Origin: Amborella trichopoda | Lineage: Eukaryota; Streptophyta; Magnoliopsida; Amborellales; Amborellaceae | Reading direction: 5' to 3' | DNA length: 64,000 bases | NCBI RefSeq assembly: GCF_000471905.2 | Contig: NW_006499897.1 | Location: forward strand, 5,470,932-5,534,931 | Part shown: piece after piece, positions 11,915-26,000 of the stretch | How positions within the stretch are numbered: the first letter of the stretch is position 1 | Layout: each line of letters begins with the position of its first letter | The notes under the pieces: model-generated | What the model was told of the DNA's origin: nothing | The model's database searches: none | What the model saw: only the letters and a program-made list of their open reading frames with translations | Program-made: the position numbers and the translations under genes

Positions 11915-14900
11915 ATGACTATAACTGAGAGAAAGAGAGAGAGCATGACTATAACTGAGAGAGTGAGAGAGTAAATCAGAGAGAAAGAGAAAGACACTAC
12001 ATGATGCTAAGGGAGTAGGGAGGTGTGTGTATGTGAGGAAGAGAGGGAGAGATTCCAGGGCTCTAAGATAAAGAGGAAGTGAAGATAGATGGATAACAGA
12101 GGGATAGAACAGGACTCGAAGAGAATAGAGACAGAGAAACAGAGATTCCATGTCTCAGAGAGAGAGTGAGAGGTCTCAAACTCTAAGAGATCATGCTTCC
12201 CCTGCACATTTTACATCCATTTCGCATACGAGTTTGGAACGCTACAAGGCAATTCTGTATTCTGTAAATATTTCTAACCATTCTCCATTTTATGTGTTTT
12301 CTAAATGCTTTTACACATGCTCCGTGCTTGCTTCATAGCAATACCCACAAGCTTGCACACAACTTTCTAAGCACTTCTGCACATGATTCTCTAACCATTT
12401 GACAAATGTTTGTAAGTGCTTCCTCATTCACCATTCCCCTAACTTTTCCAGGATGTGTTTTCCATTCACTTCCCTCAATCATTTCCAGATCAAGTTACCA
12501 TGACCGAAATAAATAAGCTGGCATACTCTAAGTCCGCAAATATGATTCAGATACAATAAATTATATTGTATCCATTTAGCCTTTTAGTACATCAAATAAG
12601 AATTAAGAACTCCGATCACAACCACCAGAAATAGGATAATGCCAATTCCATCAAAAAAACTGTAAGATTCCAAGAAGACAACCACCAATGGATCAGAACA
12701 CATGCACAATATGCTGGAATGATACATTATAACTAAGAAATGTTAAAACACTAACTAGCAAAAGGATGCATAAATCAGAGATCCCAATAATTAAACCCAT
12801 TAATCACTCATGAGAAGGAGAAATTTAAGGGAGAACTAGAACACTCGGTGTCAGGCTCAATGTGCTATTGTCTTGCCTTACTAATATGCTGTAATTCAGG
12901 ATAATTTCTATTGCTTAGGTATCATCCCAGTGCTCTTTAGCCAAGAACAAGATTGGCCTTTAGTTCTGCAGGATTAGATTTGTCCAGCGTCACCTAAACA
13001 AAATCTCTACAGAAAAATGTATAACAAGAGCAAGGAAACTTCTGATAAGCCAAGCCTTTCCACAGAAAAATGAAAAAGGTGTCTTTTCCTTTAAATATTA
13101 AAGGACCAGACAGTAGAGCAGCGGAAGCGTAACAATTACAAAGGTTAAAGAAAAGGTATATGCACATTTGCTATCATTGGAAGAACCATTTTGATTTGCA
13201 TGTCATAATCAGAGGACTTCCAGAAACACCTAAAAGAACAGAAGCAGGCGTCATTCACAAGAATTCAAACCAAGTATTAGTAAAATATTTTCTTACATTG
13301 TATAGATAATCACATTACAATAACTCCTTACCTTGCGGACAACTTTCGCTGCTGCTGTTATGCCTTTATCTATGAAATACCCTAAAAAGGTTGGATCTGC
13401 AACGCGTACCTGATTCCAAGATATTAAAGGTCATATTCTTAAATATAATTACTGAATAGTGAGCTGACCAATGTATCAAAAAGATGCACCAGTAAAAGAG
13501 AAGCTCTCACCAGTGCATTGTCAACACCGTAGCAATCCACATATCTCACCCCTCTCATTGCCATTTCTTCCAATAACTTCGAAGATTTCAAAGCTGGACA
13601 ACAAAAATTAAACTGAAGGTCATCATGATACTATTTAACGAGACACAACATGGAGAGACATATCCCAGGCAAAAGAAAAGATTTTACCAGAATAAACGCC
13701 TCCATTTCCATCTGGAGCCTTGGCCACCTGGGTTCACGAGACTAGGGTGCATAAGCATGTTGTCATTCGAGTAGACCAAGCAAACTTAAGCATTACAAAA
13801 GATAACCACAAGCAATCTTTTCATTGATGAAAAATCAATATATCAATTAAACAATCATAATATACAACAATATTTCATACTAAACATGAATCAAATGTGA
13901 CAACAGTATGTAACCTTTATATGTGGTGCCACCCACATATAAAGCATGTGACTGCAATTCTCAGCTGTCCGATCTAAATGGCCAGTTGGGATAGCTTCAG
14001 TCATCATGTTACATGTCAGCCTTTGATCTTGATTAGATGGCTCAAAGGATTAGACTTTTAATATTTTTTTACAAATCATTTTGAGATGAAATTTGGAGGG
14101 GGCCCTCTTGTCACAGGGGCACACACAACTCACAAAAAAAAAAATCTGATAAGACAAATGACCAAAACACCCTTGTAACTTGTAAAGGGCCGTAACCCGG
14201 TGTTGGACCCGCCTACGCAGGGTCTCGGAAGGGGTGAGCGGGAAACGGTCCTAACCTTTGGCTTATGTACAAAATGGCCGCTCTCAAGACTCGAACCTGC
14301 ACTCTTGAGCTAGCTTCCCGAGCATTTTACCGTCACACCAAGTGATGGCCCCTATAACTTGTATTTTGGTTTTTCTATCAAAAATATCTTTTAAAATTTT
14401 TTGTTGGGTGCACCCCAACAAGGAGTCAGTAACCCTAAATTTCATGACAAGATGATTTGTAGAAAAAATATATAAAAAAATTGGTTTCAGGCATGAATTG
14501 TAATGAAGCCATCCTAGCCGTCCCTCTATATCAGACTACTGAGAATAGCAGTCACATATAGGTGGCAACACATGGTAAGCTTTCCAAATATAAAGGGTAA
14601 AGCTGTTTTAATGCCTTCATCCCAGTTGTTTCCAAAAGTATGCGGTGAATGCGTTGCAACATCTGACTTAAAAAAGCAATTCTGAAGTGAGGAAATAAAT
14701 TTATCCTGTTTGGTTATTTGCATAGCTTGGAATTAAATGCTACCCAGATATTCACAAGCAAGACTACAACCGGTAAAACACGACCAAAGACATGTTAGCT
14801 TATTCACAAAAGAAGACACCATGAATGACAATACAAATGCCAACATGACCCAATTCTGAACACCCTTAAGATTTAAGGACGGTAGTTCATGGTTACCATC

Positions 14901-17900
14901 TCTTTGGAATGAAAATGTGGGGTTTTGGGAGCCACATGGATGACTAAAACGGAGGAGCTTTTCAAAGCCTCCACAACCATGAATTCGCTGAAGGCCCAAA
15001 AGGATTAACTAGTTGGTGTAAAAGAACACGCAAAGGCACTAACGAAGTTGACAACCTTGTTATTCTCTCTGGATTATAAAAGATCCTCAAGGTTCCATAA
15101 GGAAATACAAAGCATCTTGATTGATTCATGGGGGAGGGGGCCTTGAAGGCAAAAGACAAAGAGGGTTCACAACAATTGTCTAAAGAAGAACAGACTGAAT
15201 TGGCGTCTATGATACAAAAGTTAGACTAAACTTCTCCCTACGATTAAATCCTTGTGGTAGGCCATTCTCCCATCTCAGTGAGTTACAAGAAACGTCATAA
15301 CCACATTAGATTGAAGATCTGTTGGAAAGACTGAGGAGGTGATATTTTTTGTTTTTTTTATTTGATAATGTTAACCTAATGAGGAGGTGATATTATCCAA
15401 GTTGTTCCATTGCCGGTCACATACACAAGACATTACCCAAATTTCCTCCATTACTGATTTCTCACTTGGATTGGGGCAGTATAGACGCACAGCTGGGTCA
15501 GTTGTGTGAGATGTGCATTAATTAGTGGAGTGGGAGGATAAGCAAAGTCATTGTACATTTTTATTTTTTCTGTTTTGAAACTTTGGATATGTTAATGGTG
15601 GGAATGGACGGTGGGACGTTATGTTGAGGCCTCTGCCCCCCCTAACCATGCTTTTCTTTGTTCCATGGATGACATGAAACTACAAACATACAAAGAGTAA
15701 GGTATCATGGGATTGATTCCTGGGCATAGAATGGCAAACACAGTGGCAGAAAGATCGAGACTTTGGGAGAAAAATTAGGTGTTGCAAACTGCATTCTGCA
15801 GTTTAGATGTGACAATGTATCAGTAGTAACCTGTAAGTAATTTTAGAGAATTTGATTACTCATCGAAGGTAGAGGAACCAAGAAAGTTAGTAACCATTAG
15901 AAATGAAGATTTCAAACCCATAATAATGACATAGGCAATGAGAGAAACAAAGGAACCCTACACTGAAAGGAGTTTCCATAATAAGCCTGCCATCCTTTGA
16001 GACACAAGGTAGAGTCCCTTGTTGGAAGAATGTTACCTGCAATGCAAATATTATAGTCACAAAATAAAAAGGAAACCCAAATGCTAGAAAAGAATGGATG
16101 GGCTTGCGCTCACTTGATCTGCTTCTAAACCAAAGTATTTATGACTTTCAAAAAATTTGCGTGTTGCTTCATCAGTAAATGGACTTGTCATTATGTACCA
16201 ATGTATTGGAACAAAACCACCTGCGCCTGCAAGGAAACACATCAAACAAGGATATTGGGATATCAAGTAACAAGCATCCAACAATTACTGAAATAACTCA
16301 CCATCAGCAACAGACTGAGCTGCAAGTTTCTGAACACACAAAATTCTCTCAGCCTGAAGTTGAAACAATGATTTCCCTGATGGAAGTCCAATATCTAGAG
16401 AAAAAAAGGTAAAAAGGAAAACCTAAATAACAGTAAGAAGTAATGAACTAACTAAGAGAAAAATGCCTTCAAAGTCAGCAGCATATTAAGCATGCAATAG
16501 TAATGTAAAAGATGCATGAGATTCCCTATATAAAATGACATAAGATGATTGACACTTCAATCAGTGGCTGGAAGTAGAAGTGCATCATATGAAACCAGTG
16601 AAGTCAATCCAACTAAGAGTCAGCATTTCAAGCTCGTGAATTTGTGGATTAATGTTCTGACTTCTGAGTAACAACTAGACAATCTTTATCACCAGTGTGC
16701 TCGAGACATGCTGGGGAGACCTGCCAACATGGACCTATTCTTTGGTCATGCATGACGGGACGAGAGATTCCGTGATATTTCCTTTCACTACAGAGGACAC
16801 CCAAAGATTGGAAATTCTATATGAAGAAAAAAAACATAGTCCTCAATAAATTTGCAATCTCCCAATCAATAACATCTATTATTAGAGTGAACCTCAATAA
16901 ATTTGCAATCTCCCAATCAATAACATCTATTATTACAGTGAACCTCAATAAATTTGCAATCTCCCAATCAATAACATCTATTATTAGAGTGAACCTCAAT
17001 AACATCTATTATTAGAGTGACCCTCCCTCCCTCCCTTAGATTTGCATTATTTTTTATTCTATTTTTATAATGTCATTTCACCATCAAACGAAAATTGCCC
17101 ACAGTAAGCAGATATTAAACTTCTATCATTAGAAAATAATGATATCTTATAAATCACCTAGTATTCCCCAGATTTTATAATATTCAATTTATAAGCTGCC
17201 AAACAGGCCTTCTCACTTTTCCAATCAGCCAAACTAATCAAATGCATGGATATTTGGACCACAATATTGAAAATTCATTAACTCTAAAAGATAAACAGTA
17301 ATAGTTGCAGTAGGGGTGGGTTTTGGGAGGGTATTGAAAATTCATAGATTCTAAAAGATAAAACAGAAATAGTTGAGCTGAGTGTGGGGTGAAAGAGGAA
17401 GGAGAAAGAGAGAAGAAAAGGAGAAAAGAGAGGTGGGGGAGGATGACCAATCTTTCGCCTTAATGCTACAGAAAGCAGGAATAATGAAACATAAACCCAA
17501 TAATTTGTAACATGGAAATTGCAACATTTGGATTTCTTTAGGGATTCAATAAGAAAATAATTTTAAGCACTAGAATAATGAAACTAGGGGGGGCAGCTCC
17601 TTCTCAATCATGACAAATAGAAACACAGAATTATTTTGAAAGCACTAGAGGCCTAAGACAAGGAGATCCTTGAACTCCACTCATGTTTACCATCCTAGTA
17701 GAATATCTGAGTATGAACCTTAGGAAAGCGCAGCTTTAGGCTGGATAGAGGGTCATACCTGGGGTGAAGGTATGTCAAGGATCACCATTGAATGAGTAAT
17801 TTTAAGGGGACTTTAGATCTATCAGATTCGAGCAATAAGATTTATGATGTGGTATTCTGAGATTTTTTATGGGCAAAAGGTGAACTTGAAGAAAACAAAA

Positions 17901-19964
17901 GTTATGGGGGTCGTTACAAAGATAGTTTGGGAATGTTGCTCAAGATGTGGGGTCACCGTTGAGGACCTTCCAATTACATACCTAGGTCGACCCCTTTGCG
18001 CTGGGCCTGCAATGGGATCAAGAGCAATGAGGTTACAAAAACTTTTAGCTAAAAAAGTAGCATCATATGTTTCGGGACTTGCTGCATAATAATAAAGTTC
18101 ATGTAGGCATGTTTTCATATCTATTAGTGTAAATGTATAGAAATTCAAAGTTCCTACGCAAACAAATTCCTAAGCATACACAAACACTATGTATTGAAGG
18201 GTGGGGCCAAGAGGAACACACTCCAACTTATCTAGTGGTTGGGGATACATCAACCTCGCTTGGGTCTTTACATAATATAAACTTGATAAAATAAGGCATT
18301 ATTGTCTAAATGAATCTGGAAACTTGGAATCAAAGAGGAAAGGCATTGGTGATCTTAAATTTTTGCGATATTATATATATTTAAAATATTATATTCCACA
18401 TGGATATGACACCTAAGTTTATTTTTTTGTTTTATTATTTTTTAAGAGATTAAAATTAGGTTTGGGGCTAATTTTCTTTTATGCTGCCTTTTTTTTTTGT
18501 TGAAGAGAATTGAAGAGTAGAGTTGAAAGTAATTGTAGGATTTAATAGTGATAGGTTTGTTGAGGAGCAAATAAGTTTTAAGGGTAGTATCTAGATGCAA
18601 TTAGATCCAAATTTGTACATGAAAATATAGAAATTAGAAAACTACTTTTTTTTTAATATTTGAAGGCAATACCCACATGGGTTAATTTATCCTTCTCCCT
18701 GAATGGTGTCACAACTATAGCATTCAAATTTCAAGGATCTTTTTTTTCTATTTTATATTCCTTTTCATGCTTTTGAAAACCAGACCAAAAAAAGACCAAT
18801 CAACCAGTAATGGCCTAAATTACCAGAGAGAAAAAAGATGAAAATTTAGTTGCACCTGTTATTCTCTATTTTCATGTACAAATTTGGACACAGTATATAG
18901 GCATTTTTATCCAACTAATGGTGGACAATTTGTATACCATCTTATACTTAATATATTCAGACAATTTCATCAAAAAAGAAAACGGATGTTTTAGCCACCT
19001 TTGCTTGTTCTCATATATAGAGAGAGTCTTTTGATGGCCACACGATGTTAGAGAGAGAGTGTGTGTGTTTTTTTAATGGTAACACGCTGTTAGAGAGACT
19101 ATAAAACATTTATGTAATGGGCACATGAGAAATCAACGGTCAAGATTTCATAGTATGAGAAGATACGTGTTAGAGAGAGAGAAACTTTTGATGGCAACAT
19201 CAGAGAGAGAGAGAGAGTCTTTGATAGCCATGTGGAATGCACATGAGTCTTTTGAGTGAGAGAGAGAGAGAGAGGCTGACTTCAAATTCTTTAGACACGT
19301 CTAATGATTTCTAACGGGTCCGTGAATTCATATTACCCGTCAACCCCCGAAATACATTTTTTACCTATTGGGGTGGGTAATAGACTTCACGATTTTTGAG
19401 GAAATTTTGGTTAATGTGTTTTATTTCCTGCTCATTATGTGCGTACCCAAACACTAGAAATGGTGTATTTCCTTAATCTATTTCCCTGTAATAGAAATAC
19501 AGGTATCCAAATGACCCCTACAAGAACTACTAAAACAAGAATATGAAGATGAGGAAAACAAAATACAACCGTTAATCAAACTATGAATCAAACACGAAAG
19601 CATGATCAAGAAGTTGATCTAATTGTAAGGCATGAAATACACGGGTTAGAAGGCGCAAAGAATTTGGCATTGTAGTCAATTTTCCAGGCATATCAAAACT
19701 TTGTTAGATTGTTTTTTTAGAATAAAAGAAAAAAGAAACTTTGTTAGATTAAAGTCCAACAATCAAAATTTGACTGGGAAGGATGAAAACATCTAGTTGG
19801 AACAAAATCAAGAAGATAAGGAGGGAAAAAATTTTCATTCCTTAGGCTAGAGGACGAGCTTCTCCAACCTCAGGATAATGATGCTCTTCCGGTTTTATTT
19901 TATTATTTTTAAGAGATTGAAATTAGGTTTGAGGGTTTTTAGCTTTGTTTTATGGTATCTATGC

Positions 19965-20023
<59 letters not shown>

Positions 20024-23000
20024 TTGGTGTAGAGAACTGAACAATAGAGTTGAAAGTAATTTTTAAAAGAGGAAGGGTTAGGATTTTATAGTGAATAGGG
20101 TTTCTTGAGGAGTGAGTTAGGTGTTAGGGTTTCTATTTATAAATATGCATGTTTAGACAAGAAATGGAGGAAAGAAAATTTGATTTTTGGATCTTGTGAC
20201 TCAATCTCTTAAGCTTTGGGGTGAATTCCCCTGCAAACCCAAGGACAGAACACATTCTCTCACCATTGTCACTCAATCAGGGGAAAGACAAAAACAATTG
20301 TACCAGACATCATCAAATGTGCACAGATAGAAGTGAAATACATGGAGAAATTTTAGCGGACAAGTAATATCTGAATAGCAACAATTCAACACAAACATAA
20401 CAAGAATATGCCAATGTAGTTAATGAGTACGCGGTCGCAGACAATGCATAGCATGCACTAAACATGCCTGATCACTTAAACAGACATACACAAATAGCAT
20501 AGAAATGCATTACAACATAATTTACTTGGATTTGACCAGAAGTATGCAAGTCAGATAATACAAAACTTCCTAGGAAAGAATTCACATATCTGTTAAGTTT
20601 TACTTACTAAAGCATCCCTTAGGATCTGAACTTCCCAGCCTTGTACCCTGTAATAAATCAAGTTTCAATATAAGAAACTGGTTTAATATCTCTCATGGAA
20701 GACTTGGGACGGCAAATATAGAGCACACAGCGTGGACCCTAAGGTATAGGAAAAAATAAGATAAATGATTAAGAGAGAAGAATTTAAGAAACATAAAGTA
20801 AATAAAGTAACAAAGCATGTCATACGAATCTGGCATCATGTTTAGTGGTTCAGGTGTAAAACCTGCAACACTACAATCCCAGTTTTAATACCAGTTTACC
20901 CACCAAAAGAAAAGAATATATATATATATATATATACTTATTGCAACTATTCCAACTCAAGATGGTGTTTTTTATGAGCATTTTGAGATCAAATCAAAAG
21001 ACATTGGTAAAAAAGAAAAGTACATTTAACAGTTTTTTTGCTTGCAAAAATCAACAATTATGAAAGCAATCAACATTTAGAAGGCAATTCCATATAGGGA
21101 CAGCATTTCCTATAATTTGTTTTTCCTTATTAACGGCATAACTGTCATTTTAGTTTTAATGTTCTAATCATTGTAAACTCATAATGGTATTCTGACCATT
21201 TCAAACTGATTCCAACATAATAATCTGTGGTAGCAAGAGCTAGTGTAAGGAGGTTGACTTCAGGCTATTGTTCTTCTACAAGGATAAGAAGCCATCCCTA
21301 GTTGCAAGATGTAATGCAATGGCAAAGTATAGGGCAAGAGTTCACACCATATGTGAGTTGAAGTGGCTATGTACACCTTTGTAAAAGGTTAGTTTTAAGG
21401 TCAATCTTCCATGGACATGTGATGTGACCATGCAGTAGTCAGGCATATAGCTCCCAATTCGGTCTTCCATGAGAAGACCAAGCCAGTAAAAGTTCACTGT
21501 CATTGGGTAATAAGAAGGTTTAAGGCTAAAGAAACACACACACTATATGTATAATCTAAAGATCAGCAAGCTGAGATGTAGATATAGGCCTCGGGAAGAA
21601 ATTATATAGAACAAGGTATATAGAGCATATAAAACCAAGCCTGGAAAAATTTATATTTATACACTATCAGCTTAAGGGCTATGTCGGGATAATGGTACTA
21701 GTATAAGGGTGTTCTACGCCTTTATTTTTATTTTATTTTTCTTTTGTAATATATAGCCCTAATAGAAGATAGTTCTGTCCATAATCATATTTGTAATTAA
21801 AAAAGAATCAGAATGTGGAGAGATGTTCATAATTCTTCTCTTACTTTATTTTTTCAGCCAAATTGAGTGCATACCCCTTGGATACATTAAAGAAGGCTTT
21901 AAGCAGTGATTTGTTTATCCAACATGAGATATTACGGGGTATAAGTATAAACAAACAATAAAGCCATTAAGCCAAGAGAAAATCTGAAAAATATAGACTT
22001 GAAGCCTCACCAGCCCATTTGGATTTATAGAGTTCAAAACATAAAACTTAATTCAATACTTGCAGAGTTATAATTTTTTATGTAATTTAAAAGGAGTAAG
22101 GATGTCCATTTATTTCATTTGCCAATTACCCAAACCAATGGCATGCTTCCGCAAATTCTTTTAAAATTTTGAGAGTTTCAGCAGGCACTTTCATAATATT
22201 CATGGCAACATAGGATAGATGCTCCAAGTTTTTCTCCAAGGAACCCATTTTTCAACAATAGGTATATCATACATAAATTAATTTATGACAATATTGCGTT
22301 ACTATAAGGAGATGAAATAAGTATTAATATGAGGAATGGTGAAACATATGGATTTGGATCGCACATAGAATTCTGTGAATCCTATAAAAGAACAAGATTT
22401 TAACCCTAACACAAGTTCTCATAACAACATATAATAGTAAAAGTGAGTGGGTGTCACCTGGCCTATCAAAACCAGGTATTAGTTTGAGAACATGCTCCAT
22501 AACCTCCATTTCATAGATGTTAAGTAAACTAGGGTAAACTACGTTTAAAATAATGTAATAAGTGCAGGCATTACTGAAAAACAAATAGATCCTATATCCC
22601 TTGGCTCCTCTTATAGAGTTGGATGAAAAGATGGGGTTATTTTTTTTTTAAGAAAAGTTAACATTGTATTACTGGGGAGAAAGATTACATGGGTAAGAAA
22701 GTCTGAGGACACCCACGCAGGGGGTCTCGGCAAAGTATGCGTTTAGACTATCTTATACAAAAAGGCTTATAGAGTTGCCCAATTACATCGATATACATGG
22801 AGCTTCCAAAAAACGCTTCCAAAAAATGCAGCAGGGCCAAAAAATGCCAGTATACAAAGGTATTAGATTGTATGCCAGTCTAGAGCAAAAAAGGAGTTGG
22901 ACCCAGCTTGAGCTTGTCCTTGGCTTCTAGCTCCTTCTTTCGTTAGTTGATCCTCGGAGTCGTCGGACATCCTCCATATATGCTTCCAGGAGACGTACAT

Positions 23001-26000
23001 AGCCCTGCAAATGTGATCGATTTCATCAAAGATAGAGGTTAGGTGCCATGGTGAAGAAGACGCTTTGCTTGCCAATGAGATGACATTTTGAGAGTCTATG
23101 AGGTGCGGACCCCAAGAACTATTGAAGTTTTTCAAGCCTAGGAGGAGGGCCAAGGCTTCTGCATGATTGGAGGCCATAAGGCCAAGGTGCACCGAAAATG
23201 TTAGGAGCGTGTTGCTTTGGTGGTCTCTGAAGACCCCCCCTTGCCCTGTCGGGCCTGGGTTCCCTAGGGAACAACCGTGGTTGCCAGTTGTTAGGTCTAG
23301 TATCCAGCCTTGGTTGATGATTGAGGATGTTTTTCCATTGAGAGGGGGACAGGCTTCCAAGAATGCCTGAAAAAACCTTATGGTTAGAGGTCCAGAAGGT
23401 TACCAAAGACTTCACCATGTGAAGGAGAGCAAAAGTGTGAAGTTTTTTACCTTGGAAGATTCTATTATTTTTTTCCGCCCCAACTGTCCAAATGGTTGCA
23501 GCTATTGTTGCCTTCCAAAGAATTCTTCAGGCCTTTGGGCAACAAAAGTCGAAGTCGTAAGAAATCAAGGCCTTGACCGAGGGAGGGGTGACCATTTGAT
23601 GCCAAATTGTTGCAAGACTTTACCCCAAAGATCATAAGTAAAGTTGCAAAGAATGAAAATATGTGGATTGGATTCCTCCTAGCATAGACATAAAGCACAC
23701 CTATTAAGGATTTGGACCCCTCTCTTTTGGAGATGGTCCACCGTGAGGGCTCTATGAGAGCCGACGAGCCAGTTGAAGGTCAGAACCTTGGCTGGAGCTA
23801 AGGTGGACCAAACTTTAGACAGAACTGAGGATTCCCCGGGAAAGTAGGAGGTAGAGTTAAGCTCTTGTAAAAGGATCCTACCGAGAACTTACCAGAGGCA
23901 GCTAGGGTCCAAACTATTGCGTCTCTGCCAAGAGGAGAGATGAAAAGAGAGTGCAGGGCTGAAGAGAGCAACAAGAATTGACTGTTTTCCTCATCTATTA
24001 GCTTCCTTCGGAGTGAAGGATTCCAAACTCTACGCCCTCCTAACAAGATCATTTCTTCAGCCACGGTAGAATCTTTGTTTAGAGCAAGCGAATAGAGTGC
24101 AGGGAATACCTCTCGTAGAGGGGAGTTTCCCAACCATAGGTCTGACCAGAATCTCACCCTGGAACCTTCCCTAGGATGGAACCTTACATACCTTTTGAAC
24201 TGAACAAAGACCAAGGAAAAGGATTTCCAGGCTCCGGAAGCGTTATGCGACTAGCTTTTTTCTGGCAGCCAGGCTCCTTTTGGGATTTTATACTTTTTCC
24301 TAAGTACCTGGGCCCACAGAGCATTGGGCTGGGTGGCTAGATGCCACCACCATTTCCCTAGGAGTGCCAAGTTATGTTTTCGAAGGACTCTGATTCCTAG
24401 ACCTCCCTGATGTTTGCGTAGGCAGATATTGTCCCATGCTATAAGATGAAACTTCTTCTTGTCAGCCTGTCCTGATCATAGGAAGTTCCTCATGAGTTGG
24501 TCCAGGCGGTTGGCCACCTGGGCTGGCATATGGAAGAGGGACATTAGGAACACCGGGGAGTTTGCTAATGTAGCTTTAATCAAAGTCGATCTATCGGCCA
24601 TTGAGAGGAACATGCCTTTCCACCTTGCCAGACGTTTGTCTACCTTGGCTAGGACATGAGACCATTGCCTCTTCTTGGGTTTCCCCATACCCAATGGAAG
24701 GCCTAGATAGGTAGTTGGGAGGTCCTCCACTTTACACTTCCAGGTCAGAATCAGTGATCTAGCTTCTACATTTGTCATTGCTACACCTAGCATTTTTATT
24801 TACCCATATTGACTTTGAACCCAATTGCTGTTTGGAAGCAACTTAGGAAAAGTTTGAGGTGTCCACTTCATTGGAGGAGGCATCTAAGAACACCAACGTG
24901 TCAGCTGCATATTGCAAATGAGACACCGTTGGGCCATGTCTACTGCTCCTGAATCTAAAAAGAAGACTTGCCTTATAAAGCCAAGAAATAGAGCGGCTAA
25001 AGACTTCCGCCACTATAGCAAACAGGAAGGGGGAGAGGGGGTCACCTTGGCGAAGGCCCCTCGAGGACGGGAAGAATCCCTTTGGGGCTCCGTTAATAAG
25101 AATAGAAAAATGTGGATAAGTGTAACAGCCTCTCATCCATTTCCTCCATCTATCCTCGAAACCCATTCTGATCATCGACTCTTCCAGGATTAACCAGTCA
25201 ACATGGTCATAGGCTTTCTCCCAGTCAATTTTGAAGATAAGCCCAGGTTTTTTCTCTCGGTGCCTTGAGTGGATGCACTCATGGGCCACCAAGACCCCTT
25301 CGAGGATTTGCTTGTCTTTAATGAAGGCAGATTGTGACGATGAGATAATGGGAGGACAAGTTGCAGTCGGGAAGCGAGAACTTTTGCCAGAGTCTTGTAT
25401 GAGGAATTGAGAAGACTGATAGGACGGAAGTCATTGATTTCCTCAGCCCCCTCTGCTTTAGGGACGAGTGCTAGGAAGGTGGTGTTCAAGGCTTTGTGAA
25501 GTGTACCCCGTAAGAAGAATTCCTCGAAGAACTTGAGGAAGTCATGACGGAAGGTATCCCAGAAGGCCTTAAAAGGAGCAATTGGGAAGCCGTCAAGGCC
25601 TGGGGCCTTATCTTTGGCTAGAGTATTGATAGCTTGTTTAATTTCATCTTCTGAAAAGGGTCTCTCTAGCCATACAGCTTGTTCTTCTGAAAGGGTTAAG
25701 AAGTCAAGAGATGACAGCCTTGGTCTGGGACCAGGGTGAGCAGTGTATAGAGTCTAGAAGAACTCTATAATAGTCAGCTCTATGCCTTCTGGTTGAGAAA
25801 GATAGCGGTTGTTGACTTTGATCATTGAGATAGTGTTGTCTCTCCAACGACAATTAGCTATCTGATGAAAGAAGGCAGTGTTTTGGTCCCTCGCTTTCAA
25901 CCAGGTAATTCTTGACCTCTAGAACCAATAGATCTCTTCTTTTTTAAGGGAGGAGGGGTATTCCAGTTTTGACCTCGGCTTGAGGTCCTGCTCTAAGGCA

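Larger units (their letters stand above)
16395..20607. other. Intron 4 of GlcNAc1pUT (4213 bp)
   Basis: Contains the 51-bp minisatellite (16841), a LINE fragment (17630-18370), a pair of direct repeats (18422 and 19893), GA-rich patches with recurring ttagagagagag words (about 19010-19280) and a (TTTC)n run. Other sequence in it is featureless. Confidence 0.8.

Noticed and set aside
11792..12151. Leu-Ser-rich minus-strand open frame
   Set aside because: Product of GA/CT microsatellite sequence within intron 10.
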